From NCBI RefSeq assembly GCF_008386635.1, contig NZ_VUOE01000001.1, positions 1,674,001-1,738,000 of the forward strand: a DNA stretch of 64,000 nt, read 5' to 3'. The notes beneath the pieces were generated by a model. The model was not told the origin of the DNA. It saw only the letters and a program-made list of their open reading frames with translations, and searched no databases. Origin of the DNA: Maribacter flavus. GTDB lineage: Bacteria; Bacteroidota; Bacteroidia; Flavobacteriales; Flavobacteriaceae. The position numbers and the translations under genes are program-made. Of this stretch, positions 7,132 through 16,655 are shown one piece after another (the first letter of the stretch is position 1; every line of letters starts with the position of its first letter).

Positions 7132-7899
7132 CTATTGTTTGAATTTTGAAAGCGCATTTCGGGTAGAATCTGAAAGTACCAAGGTGCCGGTAATGGCAGC
7201 TCGCTCAATCAATAATTGGCCCCAATGATCGGTCCCCTTCCACAAGACCTTTTTCCATTCCGTTAGTCCATCTGGATTGTAGGAGGCCAATTTTTGGGTG
7301 AAAAAGTCGAGTTCCTTGTCCATCTCTGAAAAGGAATCGAATACCCTGGAAAACAGTCCCTTTTCCTGGGCCCAGTAGGCCGATTTCCACTCGGTTGGTG
7401 CCAGTGACAACTCTGACAACCCGCCAGTTCCTATTTTACGTTCCACGGCCGGTTCAATGACCAAGGGCGCGATTCCAATACTCAATTCCGATAGTTTTAT
7501 GGCGGCATTTTCATGTGCAAATACATAATCACAGGCGGCGGCCAATCCAACGCCCCCGCCCACGGTTTTTCCCTGTACGCGGCCTACGATCACTTTTTTA
7601 CAGGTTCGCATGGCGTTGATGACATGGGCAAACCCACTGAAAAACTCCTTGCCTTCTTCCAAGTTGGATACGGCCATCAATTCGTTAAAGGAGGCCCCGG
7701 CACAGAAGGCCTTTTCCCCTTCGGATTTTAAAATGATTACATGTATATCCTTGTTTTCTGATAGTTTGTCAAATTCCTTGGCCAGCCGGTCCAACAGAAC
7801 CGCCACGAAGGAATTACTGGCGGGATGCCCAAACTCTATGGTCGCCACATTGCCGTTCATACTGGTGTAAAGACTGCCGTTTTCCCTATCGGTACCCAT
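7132..7899 (-). CDS. Enoyl-CoA hydratase/isomerase family protein
   Basis: The 255-residue product is a crotonase-fold protein acting on acyl-CoA thioesters. The oxyanion-hole segments are present (KAFCAGASFNEL and GKTVGGGVGLAAACD), as is ELSIGIAP, which carries one of the usual catalytic glutamate positions. The start is taken at 7899 (MGTDRENGSL): a 27-residue longer frame would run into the upstream MATE gene, whose stop is at 7922. It is the third gene of a GNAT-MATE-hydratase operon. Reaction specificity (hydratase, isomerase or methylglutaconyl-CoA hydratase) cannot be fixed. Confidence 0.85.
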   Translation of the reverse strand: MGTDRENGSLYTSMNGNVATIEFGHPASNSFVAVLLDRLAKEFDKLSENKDIHVIILKSEGEKAFCAGASFNELMAVSNLEEGKEFFSGFAHVINAMRTCKKVIVGRVQGKTVGGGVGLAAACDYVFAHENAAIKLSELSIGIAPLVIEPAVERKIGTGGLSELSLAPTEWKSAYWAQEKGLFSRVFDSFSEMDKELDFFTQKLASYNPDGLTEWKKVLWKGTDHWGQLLIERAAITGTLVLSDSTRNALSKFKQ

Positions 7900-7921
7900 A
7901 ATCAAAAGGTTTTCACCAAAA

Positions 7922-9256
7922 TTAATGGTTTTGTAACAGGGGTCGAAACTTTCTTCGGAATTTAAGAACCAAGGCCCCACCCCGTATCAACATCCACAGC
8001 GTAAACGCTACCCAAATGCCCGCAAGCCCCCAACCTAAATACCTCCCTAAGAAAAGCACGGGTATAAATCCTAAAAACGTAGCGATGAGCAATGTGTTTC
8101 GCAGGTATTTCATTTCGCCAAGACCCTTAAAGACTCCGTCAAGAACAAAGGCGATGGTATTTATCGGTAAGCCTATTATGATAATGTAAAATACACCATA
8201 AAAAGCGTTCAAAACCAGCTCCTCGTTAGAGAAGAGTCGGCCTATTGGTTTATAAAACAGAAAGGATACCGCCATAAGGACCAAGCTTACATAGATTCCA
8301 TATTTCACAATTTTCTTTGCCAAAAGCCATAAATCGGCATAGTTCTTTTCTCCCAAAAGCCTTCCCCCCATAATGTTTCCAGCGGCTCCATAGCCATCGA
8401 TAAAAAATGCCGAAAAAAGCCAAAGATTGATGGCAATGGTATGTGCACCTATGAATTTATCGCCCAAGGCGGTCGCCTCCCGTACCGCCAGAATAAGGGC
8501 GGTGTTCAATGCCAGGGCCCTTACAAAAAGGTTTAGGCTCATTATCACCAAGCGTCCCAATTCTGGATGTATCGGAAATTTCATTACGAGACTTATTTCG
8601 GTCTTTTTCCATAGGAGCCATAGTGCCATAATGGCCATAACGGATTGTGCGATAAGGCTCGCCCATGCCGCTCCGTCCAAATACATGGGGGCAATAATTC
8701 CATCTACCCCATAGACCAAAAGAAAATCCAGTATCACGTTGAGTACCGCTCCCGTAATCGCGATGACCATGGGCCAATAGGTATTTTGCAGCCCTCTAAA
8801 AATACCCATGACGGCAAATACGAAAAGGGTAAGGGGAAAGCCCCAAACCCGAATGGAGTAGTAACTGATGCAATATTCCAGAATTTTACCGGAGGCGTTC
8901 AATAGCTCAAAAATCTCACGGATTACAAATACGGTGGACAACAAAATGAGCACACTCAGGGCTATATTTAAGTAAATGGCCTGTGCGGGCAAGGTCTTTA
9001 CCTCTTCGAGTTTTCCCGCTCCCAGGTATTGGGAGATGATGGCCGAAATGGCACTTCGGGTCTGACCCAACACCCAAATAAGCATAGATAAAAAGGATCC
9101 TACGATTCCGGCCGCCGCAAGTGATTCCAGCCCGTCTACGGGAATATTACCAACAATCGCCGTATCGGTAATGGAAAGCAGGGGTTCTGCAATTCCAGCA
9201 ACCGTGGCCGGTATGGCCAGGCTATTGATTCTTTTTAAGGTGACAGTGGATTTCAA
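7922..9256 (-). CDS. MATE family efflux transporter
   Basis: The 444-residue protein has twelve predicted membrane helices in the MATE/DinF arrangement. The N-terminal signature PATVAGIAEPLLSITDTAIVG is typical of the DinF branch, which exports organic cations or toxins using a sodium or proton gradient. It starts 7 nt after the GNAT gene and ends 22 nt before the hydratase, so it is the middle of an operon. Substrate is unknown. Confidence 0.9.
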   Translation of the reverse strand: MKSTVTLKRINSLAIPATVAGIAEPLLSITDTAIVGNIPVDGLESLAAAGIVGSFLSMLIWVLGQTRSAISAIISQYLGAGKLEEVKTLPAQAIYLNIALSVLILLSTVFVIREIFELLNASGKILEYCISYYSIRVWGFPLTLFVFAVMGIFRGLQNTYWPMVIAITGAVLNVILDFLLVYGVDGIIAPMYLDGAAWASLIAQSVMAIMALWLLWKKTEISLVMKFPIHPELGRLVIMSLNLFVRALALNTALILAVREATALGDKFIGAHTIAINLWLFSAFFIDGYGAAGNIMGGRLLGEKNYADLWLLAKKIVKYGIYVSLVLMAVSFLFYKPIGRLFSNEELVLNAFYGVFYIIIIGLPINTIAFVLDGVFKGLGEMKYLRNTLLIATFLGFIPVLFLGRYLGWGLAGIWVAFTLWMLIRGGALVLKFRRKFRPLLQNH

Positions 9257-9263
9257 AATGGCT

Positions 9264-9767
9264 TTACACTACAAGTTCATAACAATGAAAGGGGTAGGTA
9301 CTCTGTTCTGGAAAGTAAATATCCTCCAATTTTTTATAACCCCTTGCCTCATAAAATCGCTGATTCCTTTTGTTCCGACTAAAAGTGTCCAACCGGATAG
9401 ATTTAAAATCGTTTTCCCGGGCATAGTTCTCTGCAAAGTCCATCAGTTGTTGGGCATAACCCTTTCCCTGATTCTCTGGATGTACCGCCAATCTATGAAC
9501 GTACAGGTTTTTGGAATTGGGCGATAACCAGGCGACCTCCTTATATTCTTCGTCCATGAGCGTAGAGATGACAATACACCCAATAATATGTTCCTCTTTC
9601 TTCAGGACATATAATTCCTGCCTTTCTATATCTGAAAGGAATTTTTCCTCGGATGGATATTCTGTCGTCCATTGAAAAATATTCTTGGATTCCATGTGCA
9701 CTCTACAGGCCCTTGTCATGGATAGAATTTCTGGAATTTCCGATATCTTTGCAGGCTGAATCACCAT
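9264..9767 (-). CDS. GNAT family N-acetyltransferase
   Basis: The 167-residue protein has the GNAT fold. The acetyl-CoA pyrophosphate loop is seen in RLAVHPENQGKGYAQQLM, followed by the RNQRFYEARGYKKL motif of the last helix and strand. The acceptor may be an amine, amino acid or protein N-terminus. It heads the operon with MATE and the hydratase; a GNAT-efflux pairing is common for detoxification but does not prove it. Confidence 0.88.
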   Translation of the reverse strand: MVIQPAKISEIPEILSMTRACRVHMESKNIFQWTTEYPSEEKFLSDIERQELYVLKKEEHIIGCIVISTLMDEEYKEVAWLSPNSKNLYVHRLAVHPENQGKGYAQQLMDFAENYARENDFKSIRLDTFSRNKRNQRFYEARGYKKLEDIYFPEQSTYPFHCYELVV

Positions 9768-9815
9768 CCGATGTATTAAAATTGTAAATTTAGAGGAATT
9801 AACAACAAAACCACC

Positions 9816-10613
9816 ATGAAGAATATCCTTGTTCCCATTGGCACATCTCCCGATGCCAGCGAAACCTTACAATATGCCGTAGACTTTGCAACCGATTTTG
9901 GTGCCCAGGTTTATGTAATGGAAGTCTTTAACGTTACTTCCAAAACAGGAACCTTGGCCAATGTTTCGGAAAAAGTTGCCGAAAGTGGAAAGGAGCGTTT
10001 AAAGGGAGTAATCGCACAGATCGATGCAAAACAAATCGATATAAAAATTGCTTCTTATAATGGGGAATTGGTAGATGGACTTGTGGAAATCGATAAGGAA
10101 CTTGGTATAGATTTGATCATTCTAGCTCCTAGAAGCAATGACATACGGGAGGAAGTCTATTTGGGTCCAACATCTGGTAAAATCGTAAAACAGACAAATA
10201 TCCCAACCTTAGTCGTACCCAAAGGAACCCAGTACAAGCCATTTCATAATATATTGGTCGCCTTTAGATCTGGTATCCTAAAAAGGAAAAGAATCTTAAA
10301 TCCCTTGATTACCATTTCTGAAAAGCATCGATCCAAGGTTAATTTATTATTGGTGAAGACCCCGGGATATTCAGATGAAGATTTAAAGATAAATACGGCC
10401 TTGATGGACATAAGCTCCCAGTTGACAATCACTGAAAATGCGACTACCTATTTGGGCGTATTGGAGCATTTTCAATCCAAACACCCGGAACTATTGTGTG
10501 TCTTTAGAAGAAAGCGGGGCTTCTTTAAAAAGCTTTGGGAGAAGAGTACTATTTTAAAATCTGAGTTCTCAGTCCCCATCCCTGTATTGATATTGAGTAC
10601 AAAGAAAGATTAG
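9816..10613 (+). CDS. Universal stress protein, two-domain UspA type
   Basis: The 265-residue cytosolic protein has an N-terminal UspA domain (MKNILVPIGTSPDASETLQYAVDFA) with the ATP-loop-like segment near residues 110-140, and a second, diverged domain in the C-terminal half. UspA proteins protect cells under starvation and other stress, often through nucleotide binding. The C-terminal domain lacks a clear G-2x-G-9x-GS motif and may be structural. The gene stands alone with a weak promoter-like box (TAAATTTA at 9785-9792) and is followed by tRNA-Ala. Confidence 0.85.
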   Translation: MKNILVPIGTSPDASETLQYAVDFATDFGAQVYVMEVFNVTSKTGTLANVSEKVAESGKERLKGVIAQIDAKQIDIKIASYNGELVDGLVEIDKELGIDLIILAPRSNDIREEVYLGPTSGKIVKQTNIPTLVVPKGTQYKPFHNILVAFRSGILKRKRILNPLITISEKHRSKVNLLLVKTPGYSDEDLKINTALMDISSQLTITENATTYLGVLEHFQSKHPELLCVFRRKRGFFKKLWEKSTILKSEFSVPIPVLILSTKKD

Positions 10614-10621
10614 GATGGATT

Positions 10622-10651
10622 TTGATACGTTCTGAAAAAGTATTTCCTTTG
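10622..10651 (+). promoter_or_regulatory. Predicted promoter of tRNA-Ala
   Basis: TTG at 10622-10624 and TTCCTTTG at 10644-10651 are 19 bases apart and end 11 nt before the mature tRNA 5' end. The -7 box has one mismatch to TAnnTTTG. Position and spacing are right for a tRNA promoter. Confidence 0.45.
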
Positions 10652-10662
10652 CCACGCAAAAT

Positions 10663-10739
10663 GGGGGATTAGCTCAGTTGGCTAGAGCGCTTGCCTGGCA
10701 GGCAAGAGGCCACCGGTTCGAATCCGGTATTCTCCACCA
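10663..10739 (+). tRNA. tRNA-Ala (anticodon GGC)
   Basis: A complete cloverleaf is readable: acceptor GGGGGAT pairs with ATTCTCC, D-stem GCTC/GAGC, anticodon stem CTTGC/GCAAG with loop CTGGCAG (anticodon GGC), T-arm CCGG-TTCGAAT-CCGG, discriminator A and an encoded CCA. The third acceptor pair is G3-U70, the universal alanine identity element, which confirms the assignment. It reads GCC and GCU codons. An intrinsic terminator follows directly. Confidence 0.97.
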
Positions 10740-10740
10740 G

Positions 10741-10765
10741 AGCCACACGAAAGTGTGGCTTTTTT
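10741..10765 (+). terminator. Intrinsic terminator after tRNA-Ala
   Basis: AGCCACAC and GTGTGGCT form an 8-bp stem around a GAAA tetraloop, followed by five T residues. It starts one base after the tRNA CCA end. Confidence 0.9.
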
Positions 10766-10781
10766 GTTTTTAGGAGTCTGA

Positions 10782-11717
10782 TTATTGGTTCAGGTCTATT
10801 TCAAAGGTGTCATCAATTCTTCCCACATCAATGGATAGGCCTGTATCATCCCTCTTGGCAAGATATGTGAACTTGGCTCCCCATTTTATTTCATTGGCCT
10901 TGTAGGATGATCGAGAATAGACGGATTGTGAAAATGACTCGTCAAATGCTTTTATGACAACAATGAACTCGGCTTCCTTTTCAATAAGATTTTGTTGATT
11001 AAATCCATAAATTGGACTTTCACTGGAAACAGGGTGCACAATGGTCCACATGGTGGGAAAGAAGACTACCTTGGAACGCTCCAGTTCCAAGGAGTAGAAA
11101 TCGCGTAAATCTGAATTCGCTCTTTTTAAGGAAAGGTTTACGTTCACTTCTACCTCCAATAATTGGTTCTTTTTGGGATTCACTACCCGGAACATAAAGC
11201 CATTTATCTCTTTATATGGAGCAATTACGGCAATGGAACTGTATTTAATGCTGGCTACGGGTTTTGAAAACCTTCCATACATAAGTCCGGTGGCCAAGGC
11301 AAACAGCAACAGGCCCAAAAGCGATTCTGAAGCGGCGACAATGTTAGCGGCTAGGTTTAAAGGTGCTATTTGGCCATATCCCAAGGTGGTAATGGTCTGG
11401 GCACTAAAAAAGAAAGCTTCAATGAATTGATCCAATTTGGTCGTGCCATATATCCCGGTCAAGTGCTCCGTTCCAATTAATAAATAAAGGGATGCAAAAA
11501 CCAGATTAATCGTAAAATATCCTAGGGCAAGAACCAATAAAAATTGAAGCCATGACATGGAAACCAGGGAATGAAAAATATTCATTCCCTCAAAAAAGGA
11601 AACATTTTCTTTATGAACGTTAAACGTACCATCCTTATTAAGGGCTCTGTAACCACTTGAAGGAGCTTTGGTATCCAGACCAAGATCGTTGTATTTTTCC
11701 TTATTATATAGTTTCAA
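10782..11717 (-). CDS. Inward-rectifier (Kir/KirBac-type) potassium channel
   Basis: The 311-residue protein has the Kir architecture: a short cytosolic N-terminus with a slide-helix region, TM1 (about 57-82), a pore helix with filter T111-L-G-Y-G-Q116, TM2 (about 122-148), then RFSKPVASI leading into the beta-rich cytosolic domain. Such channels conduct potassium across the inner membrane and are gated by lipids or ligands. The filter ends in GYGQ where KirBac proteins usually carry GYGD or GYGE/GFG, so a conserved acidic residue is replaced. It is expressed from its own unit, 41 bp downstream of the sugar porter start-to-stop boundary. Confidence 0.9.
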   Translation of the reverse strand: MKLYNKEKYNDLGLDTKAPSSGYRALNKDGTFNVHKENVSFFEGMNIFHSLVSMSWLQFLLVLALGYFTINLVFASLYLLIGTEHLTGIYGTTKLDQFIEAFFFSAQTITTLGYGQIAPLNLAANIVAASESLLGLLLFALATGLMYGRFSKPVASIKYSSIAVIAPYKEINGFMFRVVNPKKNQLLEVEVNVNLSLKRANSDLRDFYSLELERSKVVFFPTMWTIVHPVSSESPIYGFNQQNLIEKEAEFIVVIKAFDESFSQSVYSRSSYKANEIKWGAKFTYLAKRDDTGLSIDVGRIDDTFEIDLNQ

Positions 11718-11758
11718 ACTTCCTTGATTTTTCCTTCTTGGTATTTTTTTAGCGCTTC

Positions 11759-13078
11759 TTATTTTTTACCTATAAGAATATTGCTCAATTCTTCCAAGGT
11801 TATCCCTTTTGTTTCGGGCATCATGAATTTTACGAATAAAAGCTGTAAAACCATCATAAAAGCAAAGAAAGCAAATACCATTCCCGCTCCGATACTGGAA
11901 AAAAGAAACGGCACTGCGGCGGGGATAGCCGCTGCCATGACCCAATGAACTGATGAGCCAAAAGATTGACCACTCCCCCGTAGGTGATTGGGGAATATCT
12001 CAGAAATAAATACCCAAATAATGGTTCCTTGACCAATGGCATGCGCTGCAATAAAAATGAACAGGAAGATAGGAACCGCCATTCCATCCCACCCTAGGAA
12101 GAAAGCACAGGCTACTAACGAGAGGGATATTATATAACCAATAGAACCTATATACATTAATTGCCTTCTTCCCAAACGGTCGATCAAGTTGATGCCTATC
12201 AACGTGAAAATCATATTGGTCACCCCAATGCCCACACTACTCAAAAGTGCCGTGCTCTCCCCAAGTCCGGCCTCTTCAAAAATCCTGGGTGCGTAATATA
12301 GGAACGCGTTGATTCCCGAAGCCTGATTAAAAAAAGCGATTAGGAAAGCTAGGATCAAGGGGAACCGATACTTTTTCATGAATATGTGTTCATGACTTTC
12401 TGGCATTGCATTATTTTTTTGAATTTCTTGGATCATTTCGTCCACGTTTCTATTTGGATTGATTAACTGAAGTATTTTGCCTGCCTCTTCGGGTTTTCCG
12501 TTGATCAATAACCACCGTGGGCTTTTGGGCACAGATAAGATAAATAATGTATATATGATGGCTGGAAATGCCTCTACGCCCACCATCCATCGCCAATCAT
12601 TATCTCCAATTCCACTTAAAAGGAAGTTCGACAAAAACGCGATCAGAATTCCAAATACTAGACTGAACTGATAAAAGCCTACCAGTTTTCCCCTTTTATC
12701 CGCAGGAGAGATTTCCGAAATATAGGCGGGAGCGGCAATCGTGGATACACCCACACCCACGCCACCAATGAACCTAAAGAAGGCAAAGGTTATCGGGTCA
12801 TTGGCCAAGGCCGATCCAATGGCAGAAATACTGTACAATAATCCAATGGCGATTAGGGTATTTTTTCTACCCCATTTATCCGTAGGAATACCTGCGAAGA
12901 TGGCACCCAATACAGTACCCCAAAGAGCACTGGAAATTACTACCCATCCATGAAATGAATCGGAACTATCCCAAAGGGCTTGCAATTTTTTATCGGCTCC
13001 CGAAATCACCACAGTATCAAAACCAAATAAAAATCCTGCAAGGGCGGCCGTTATGGACCAAAGTACAATTTTGTTCAT
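11759..13078 (-). CDS. Sugar porter family MFS transporter
   Basis: The 439-residue protein is a twelve-helix sugar:proton symporter or facilitator of the XylE/GLUT class. Family signatures are DKWGRK after helix 2, SPRWLLINGK at the end of helix 6, DRLGRR in the mirrored loop and PETKG near the C-terminus. A QASGINAFLYYAPRIFE stretch in helix 7 matches the sugar-binding QxxxGxNxxxYY motif. It is transcribed away from an SDR gene. The sugar is not identifiable; glucose or xylose are the usual choices. Confidence 0.92.
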   Translation of the reverse strand: MNKIVLWSITAALAGFLFGFDTVVISGADKKLQALWDSSDSFHGWVVISSALWGTVLGAIFAGIPTDKWGRKNTLIAIGLLYSISAIGSALANDPITFAFFRFIGGVGVGVSTIAAPAYISEISPADKRGKLVGFYQFSLVFGILIAFLSNFLLSGIGDNDWRWMVGVEAFPAIIYTLFILSVPKSPRWLLINGKPEEAGKILQLINPNRNVDEMIQEIQKNNAMPESHEHIFMKKYRFPLILAFLIAFFNQASGINAFLYYAPRIFEEAGLGESTALLSSVGIGVTNMIFTLIGINLIDRLGRRQLMYIGSIGYIISLSLVACAFFLGWDGMAVPIFLFIFIAAHAIGQGTIIWVFISEIFPNHLRGSGQSFGSSVHWVMAAAIPAAVPFLFSSIGAGMVFAFFAFMMVLQLLFVKFMMPETKGITLEELSNILIGKK

Positions 13079-13165
13079 TTCTTTTTTATTTAAAACTTTT
13101 AAATATAGTAAATCAAAACCGTTAAATGTTTACCCTTATCCGCTACTTTAAAGCAAATGGATTTA

Positions 13166-13173
13166 TAATTTTG
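13166..13173 (+). promoter_or_regulatory. Predicted -7 element of SDR gene
   Basis: TAATTTTG is an exact TAnnTTTG match 11 nt before the ATG at 13185, giving a very short leader. No TTG is seen at the -33 distance. Confidence 0.45.
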
Positions 13174-13184
13174 TAAAAAAAACG

Positions 13185-13901
13185 ATGAAAGACTTGAACG
13201 AAAACGAAAAGGTGGTTTATATCACCGGAGGTACAAAAGGAATAGGTTTGGGCGTTGCCAAAACGCTGTTGGATCAAGGAATGCGGGTAGCCATTAGCGG
13301 CCGATCGGATGCAAGTGTAGAACAAGGACTCAATTTCTTAAATAGCGATAGGGTTTTAGGTATTGTTTCCGATGTTTGCAAGATTGAGGATGAGAAAAAC
13401 GCCGTCAACCAAATTGTTGAAAAGTGGGGCCAATTGGACATAGTACTTGCCAATGCAGGTGTTGGAAATTTTGCTCCAATAGATGAAATGACAGAAACCC
13501 AATGGCATCAAATGATCGACACCAATCTTAATGGGGTATTTCACACTTTAAAGGCTTCTGTCGAGGAACTTAAAAAGACCAAGGGATATTATATGACCTT
13601 GGCCAGTTTGGCAGGAACCAATTTTTTCGCATCCGGGGCAGGATACAATGCTTCCAAGTTTGGGGTAGTTGGTTTTACACAGGCCGCCATGTTGGATTTA
13701 CGAAAATACGATATAAAAGTAACTACCATAATGCCGGGCTCCGTGGCAACCCATTTCAATAATAATGTTCCCGATGATTCCGATGCCTGGAAAATTCAAC
13801 CGGAGGATATAGGCCGACTGGTTCTGGACCTTTTGAGAATGCATCCAAGAACATTGCCGAGCAAAATTGAGGTAAGACCTACACGGCCCGATAAAAAGTA
13901 A
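13185..13901 (+). CDS. Short-chain dehydrogenase/reductase (SDR)
   Basis: The 238-residue protein is a classical SDR using NAD(P)H to oxidise or reduce an alcohol/ketone. Visible motifs are the cofactor loop TGGTKGIG at 14-21, NAG at 90-92, the catalytic serine S141 and Y154-N-A-S-K158. R40 after strand 2 (AISGR) favours NADPH. The stop codon is one base from the stop of the converging nuclease gene. Substrate is unknown. Confidence 0.9.
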   Translation: MKDLNENEKVVYITGGTKGIGLGVAKTLLDQGMRVAISGRSDASVEQGLNFLNSDRVLGIVSDVCKIEDEKNAVNQIVEKWGQLDIVLANAGVGNFAPIDEMTETQWHQMIDTNLNGVFHTLKASVEELKKTKGYYMTLASLAGTNFFASGAGYNASKFGVVGFTQAAMLDLRKYDIKVTTIMPGSVATHFNNNVPDDSDAWKIQPEDIGRLVLDLLRMHPRTLPSKIEVRPTRPDKK

Positions 13902-13902
13902 A

Positions 13903-16641
13903 TTACACTACTTTTTCCAAAAACGGGATATCAGGGTTCAGGATTTCTTCTATCAATTGAAACAACAATTTTTCAAATTCAAGGATGACCTCTTTGCCTA
14001 TATTAGGATTCTTTTTTGAATCTCGGGTAGATGATTTTTTGTAAAAGAGCATCAGGCCGTCCTTTAGATTTTTGATGCTGTATATGCCCGCATGTATATT
14101 CTCCAGGGGGTTTTCGGCCAGAAACATATACGAATAACAGAGTAGTTGAAATGCCTTGGCGCAGTCATAGGATTCGGTGAGATTTTGCCAATCGATTATC
14201 TCAATATGGCGCTTTTCTACCTTTCCTGTTTTGTAGTCGATAATACGGGTCACGCCGTCGCATAAATCTATTCTGTCAAGTTTTCCCTTGAGTACTACTT
14301 TCTGGTTGGAGTTGGGAAGGATAATTTCCAGATATAGTTTTCGTTCCAACCCTATAATTTTAATCCTGTGCGATGCAAGCGCTTCAATTTCATGGTCCAG
14401 GAAATTCTCTATATACCGGACCACTACATTATAGGCAATTAGATTTTTTCCACTGTCATAGGCGCCATCCATATAGGATTTCTGAAAGTTTTTATGCACG
14501 ATGGATTCTATGGAATCCTTTGACTTGATAAGTTGTTCGCGGTCTATTTCTTTGTCTAGGAAAGGTGTATAGAGTTCTTCAAGCGTGTCGTGGATGATGG
14601 TACCCATGGTGTTCGCAGCTATATTCTCTTCTACCTCTTCATTATCCTGAATGCCTAATAGATTCTGTTTATAAAAATCTATTGGATTTCTAATATAATT
14701 ACTTAATGAACTGGGAGAAAATCCCTTTTGGGCATAACTTTGCAATAAATCCATAAGGCTAGGTGTCTTACGGACCATTTTTGGTGGTACGGTAATTTCC
14801 CCAATATTGGGAGATGCTATTTTTTCTATTACATCCCGTCTATTTCCATCCGTTAGTATTTGCGTTATCAACCTACTTTTTTCACCTCCTTCCAGTACAT
14901 CGGGCTCCGTGTTGTATAACAAATAAACGTTTTTAGCCCGTTGCAATAACCGATAAAAGTGATAGGTGTATACCGCATCCTTTTCCTTATAGGTTGGCAG
15001 ACCGAATTCAATTTTCAGATCAAAGGGAATGAATGAATTATTGGATTTGCCCGAAGGAAGAATGCCTTCATTTACGGAGGTCAGGATTACCGTTTCAAAA
15101 TCCAAATTTCTACTCTCCAGCATCCCCATAATTTGAAGGCCATCTAAAGGGTCACCCTGAAAATCCAAGGTTTCTGAGGCAAGTAATTGCCTGAATAGAC
15201 TTTTTATACTTTTTAATGAATTCAGGTAGGCATACTCCTGTATCAGTTCCATTATTTGATTGAACAGCGTGTGTAATTTGTACAATTGTTCCAATCCCAA
15301 ATAGTCGTTCTTGTTGTCAAAAACCCACTTGAAATCGTGAATGAGTAAGTTGCATTGATGAACAAATTGAGTGGGGGATTCATACTGGAAAAATAGTTTT
15401 GAGAGTTTTTGTTCATCTACTTTCGGGAATTTCGCGAAATCATTTTCAGTAATGTATATCCAATTTTTTTTATGGATATGAGTGGTCAATTCCCCTATTT
15501 TAATATTGTACTTTTCTAAAACTATTGCGGTAAAGGGGTTGTTTAGGAATGAAGTGAAATCCTTGTAGAACCAACCTTTTTTTGATCTTAAGAGGCGAAA
15601 ATCTATAAGGTTCAGGAAAAAGGAGGCTAACCCAGATAACTCCAATTTTTGTCCCATTGTAATATTCACGGCACTGATGGATTCCGGTATACTATTCAGT
15701 AGTGGATTTAAGAGGGATTCATCACCCAGAACAACTGCAGACTTCTTTAATTGATCTGGATTTTCACTTGCTATTTGATTTACTAATTCCCCTACAAGTT
15801 TTGTCTGTGCTATGTTCTTAGGCGTTCCCACTACAGATATTTTTTTATTTTTCAGATAGTGATTGCTAATGCCCCTGAGGTGGTTTGCACTTAAATATTT
15901 CCAGTCCGTTACATGTTTTCTTATGAAATGTCCGGCGTCATGCAATTTGTCCTTAAGAAAGTACTCGTCAAGGTCCCAGAAGATTTTGGAATTAGGGTCA
16001 TTTAGAATTTCCTGAATGATGCTACTTTCGGCCGTGTTTAAGGCATTAAAGCCAAGAAAAATGTGTGGTCTTTTTTCATTTAGGGCATATTGGGAAGTCA
16101 TCTCCGAAGCTTTTCGGTATACAAGCCCTTGATGCCCTATTTGTTTGGCCAGTAAGTTCGAATTAAATGCTTTGTAAATGCCATGAAGCTGATTCCAAAA
16201 ATGCAGGTAACTTTTCATTAGGGAAGTCTGCTCTTTATCAAGGGACCAGTGATTCACCTCTTGTATTGCCGCCAATCCAGAAAAGAGAGACGAAGTATCA
16301 ATAAGATACCTATCGATTTCATTAATATCTTGTAATAACGTTTGTGCCCAATTTAAATAGGACTCGAAGCTTTCCTTTTCATACGATCCAACTTCTAAGT
16401 AGGCCTTATATAATTCGAAAAGTTGTTCTGTCTGAGAAGCATAGGACAGACTAGCTATTTTTTCAATGAATCCTTCTATACTGAATATGTCCGGCGAAAT
16501 TATGGTTTTGCCTACCTTCCTAGATATTATTTTTTTTAGAAAGGTACCCGCTCTTTTGCTTGGAAGTATATAGATGCATTTTTCTATTGCAACCTGATCA
16601 TTGCATAGTTCTTCAATTACTTCTTCCAAAAAGCTTACCAT
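13903..16641 (-). CDS. addB: AddB-like PD-(D/E)XK nuclease family protein
   Basis: The 912-residue protein is the AddB-like partner of an AddAB/RecBCD-type double-strand-break resection enzyme. The C-terminus carries the nuclease motif DRIDLCDGVTRIIDYKTGK, with D and E/Q-x-K catalytic residues. The N-terminus has only SKRAG where active helicases have a Walker A loop. The segment LSNYIRNPIDFYKQNLLG, which in AddB holds iron-sulphur cysteines, lacks them. The ATG at 16641 is preferred: the longer start at 16668 lies inside the ompA terminator hairpin. Its AddA-like partner is two genes upstream, beyond ompA and kbl. Confidence 0.8.
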   Translation of the reverse strand: MVSFLEEVIEELCNDQVAIEKCIYILPSKRAGTFLKKIISRKVGKTIISPDIFSIEGFIEKIASLSYASQTEQLFELYKAYLEVGSYEKESFESYLNWAQTLLQDINEIDRYLIDTSSLFSGLAAIQEVNHWSLDKEQTSLMKSYLHFWNQLHGIYKAFNSNLLAKQIGHQGLVYRKASEMTSQYALNEKRPHIFLGFNALNTAESSIIQEILNDPNSKIFWDLDEYFLKDKLHDAGHFIRKHVTDWKYLSANHLRGISNHYLKNKKISVVGTPKNIAQTKLVGELVNQIASENPDQLKKSAVVLGDESLLNPLLNSIPESISAVNITMGQKLELSGLASFFLNLIDFRLLRSKKGWFYKDFTSFLNNPFTAIVLEKYNIKIGELTTHIHKKNWIYITENDFAKFPKVDEQKLSKLFFQYESPTQFVHQCNLLIHDFKWVFDNKNDYLGLEQLYKLHTLFNQIMELIQEYAYLNSLKSIKSLFRQLLASETLDFQGDPLDGLQIMGMLESRNLDFETVILTSVNEGILPSGKSNNSFIPFDLKIEFGLPTYKEKDAVYTYHFYRLLQRAKNVYLLYNTEPDVLEGGEKSRLITQILTDGNRRDVIEKIASPNIGEITVPPKMVRKTPSLMDLLQSYAQKGFSPSSLSNYIRNPIDFYKQNLLGIQDNEEVEENIAANTMGTIIHDTLEELYTPFLDKEIDREQLIKSKDSIESIVHKNFQKSYMDGAYDSGKNLIAYNVVVRYIENFLDHEIEALASHRIKIIGLERKLYLEIILPNSNQKVVLKGKLDRIDLCDGVTRIIDYKTGKVEKRHIEIIDWQNLTESYDCAKAFQLLCYSYMFLAENPLENIHAGIYSIKNLKDGLMLFYKKSSTRDSKKNPNIGKEVILEFEKLLFQLIEEILNPDIPFLEKVV

Positions 16642-16655
16642 AGATGTAAAAATAA

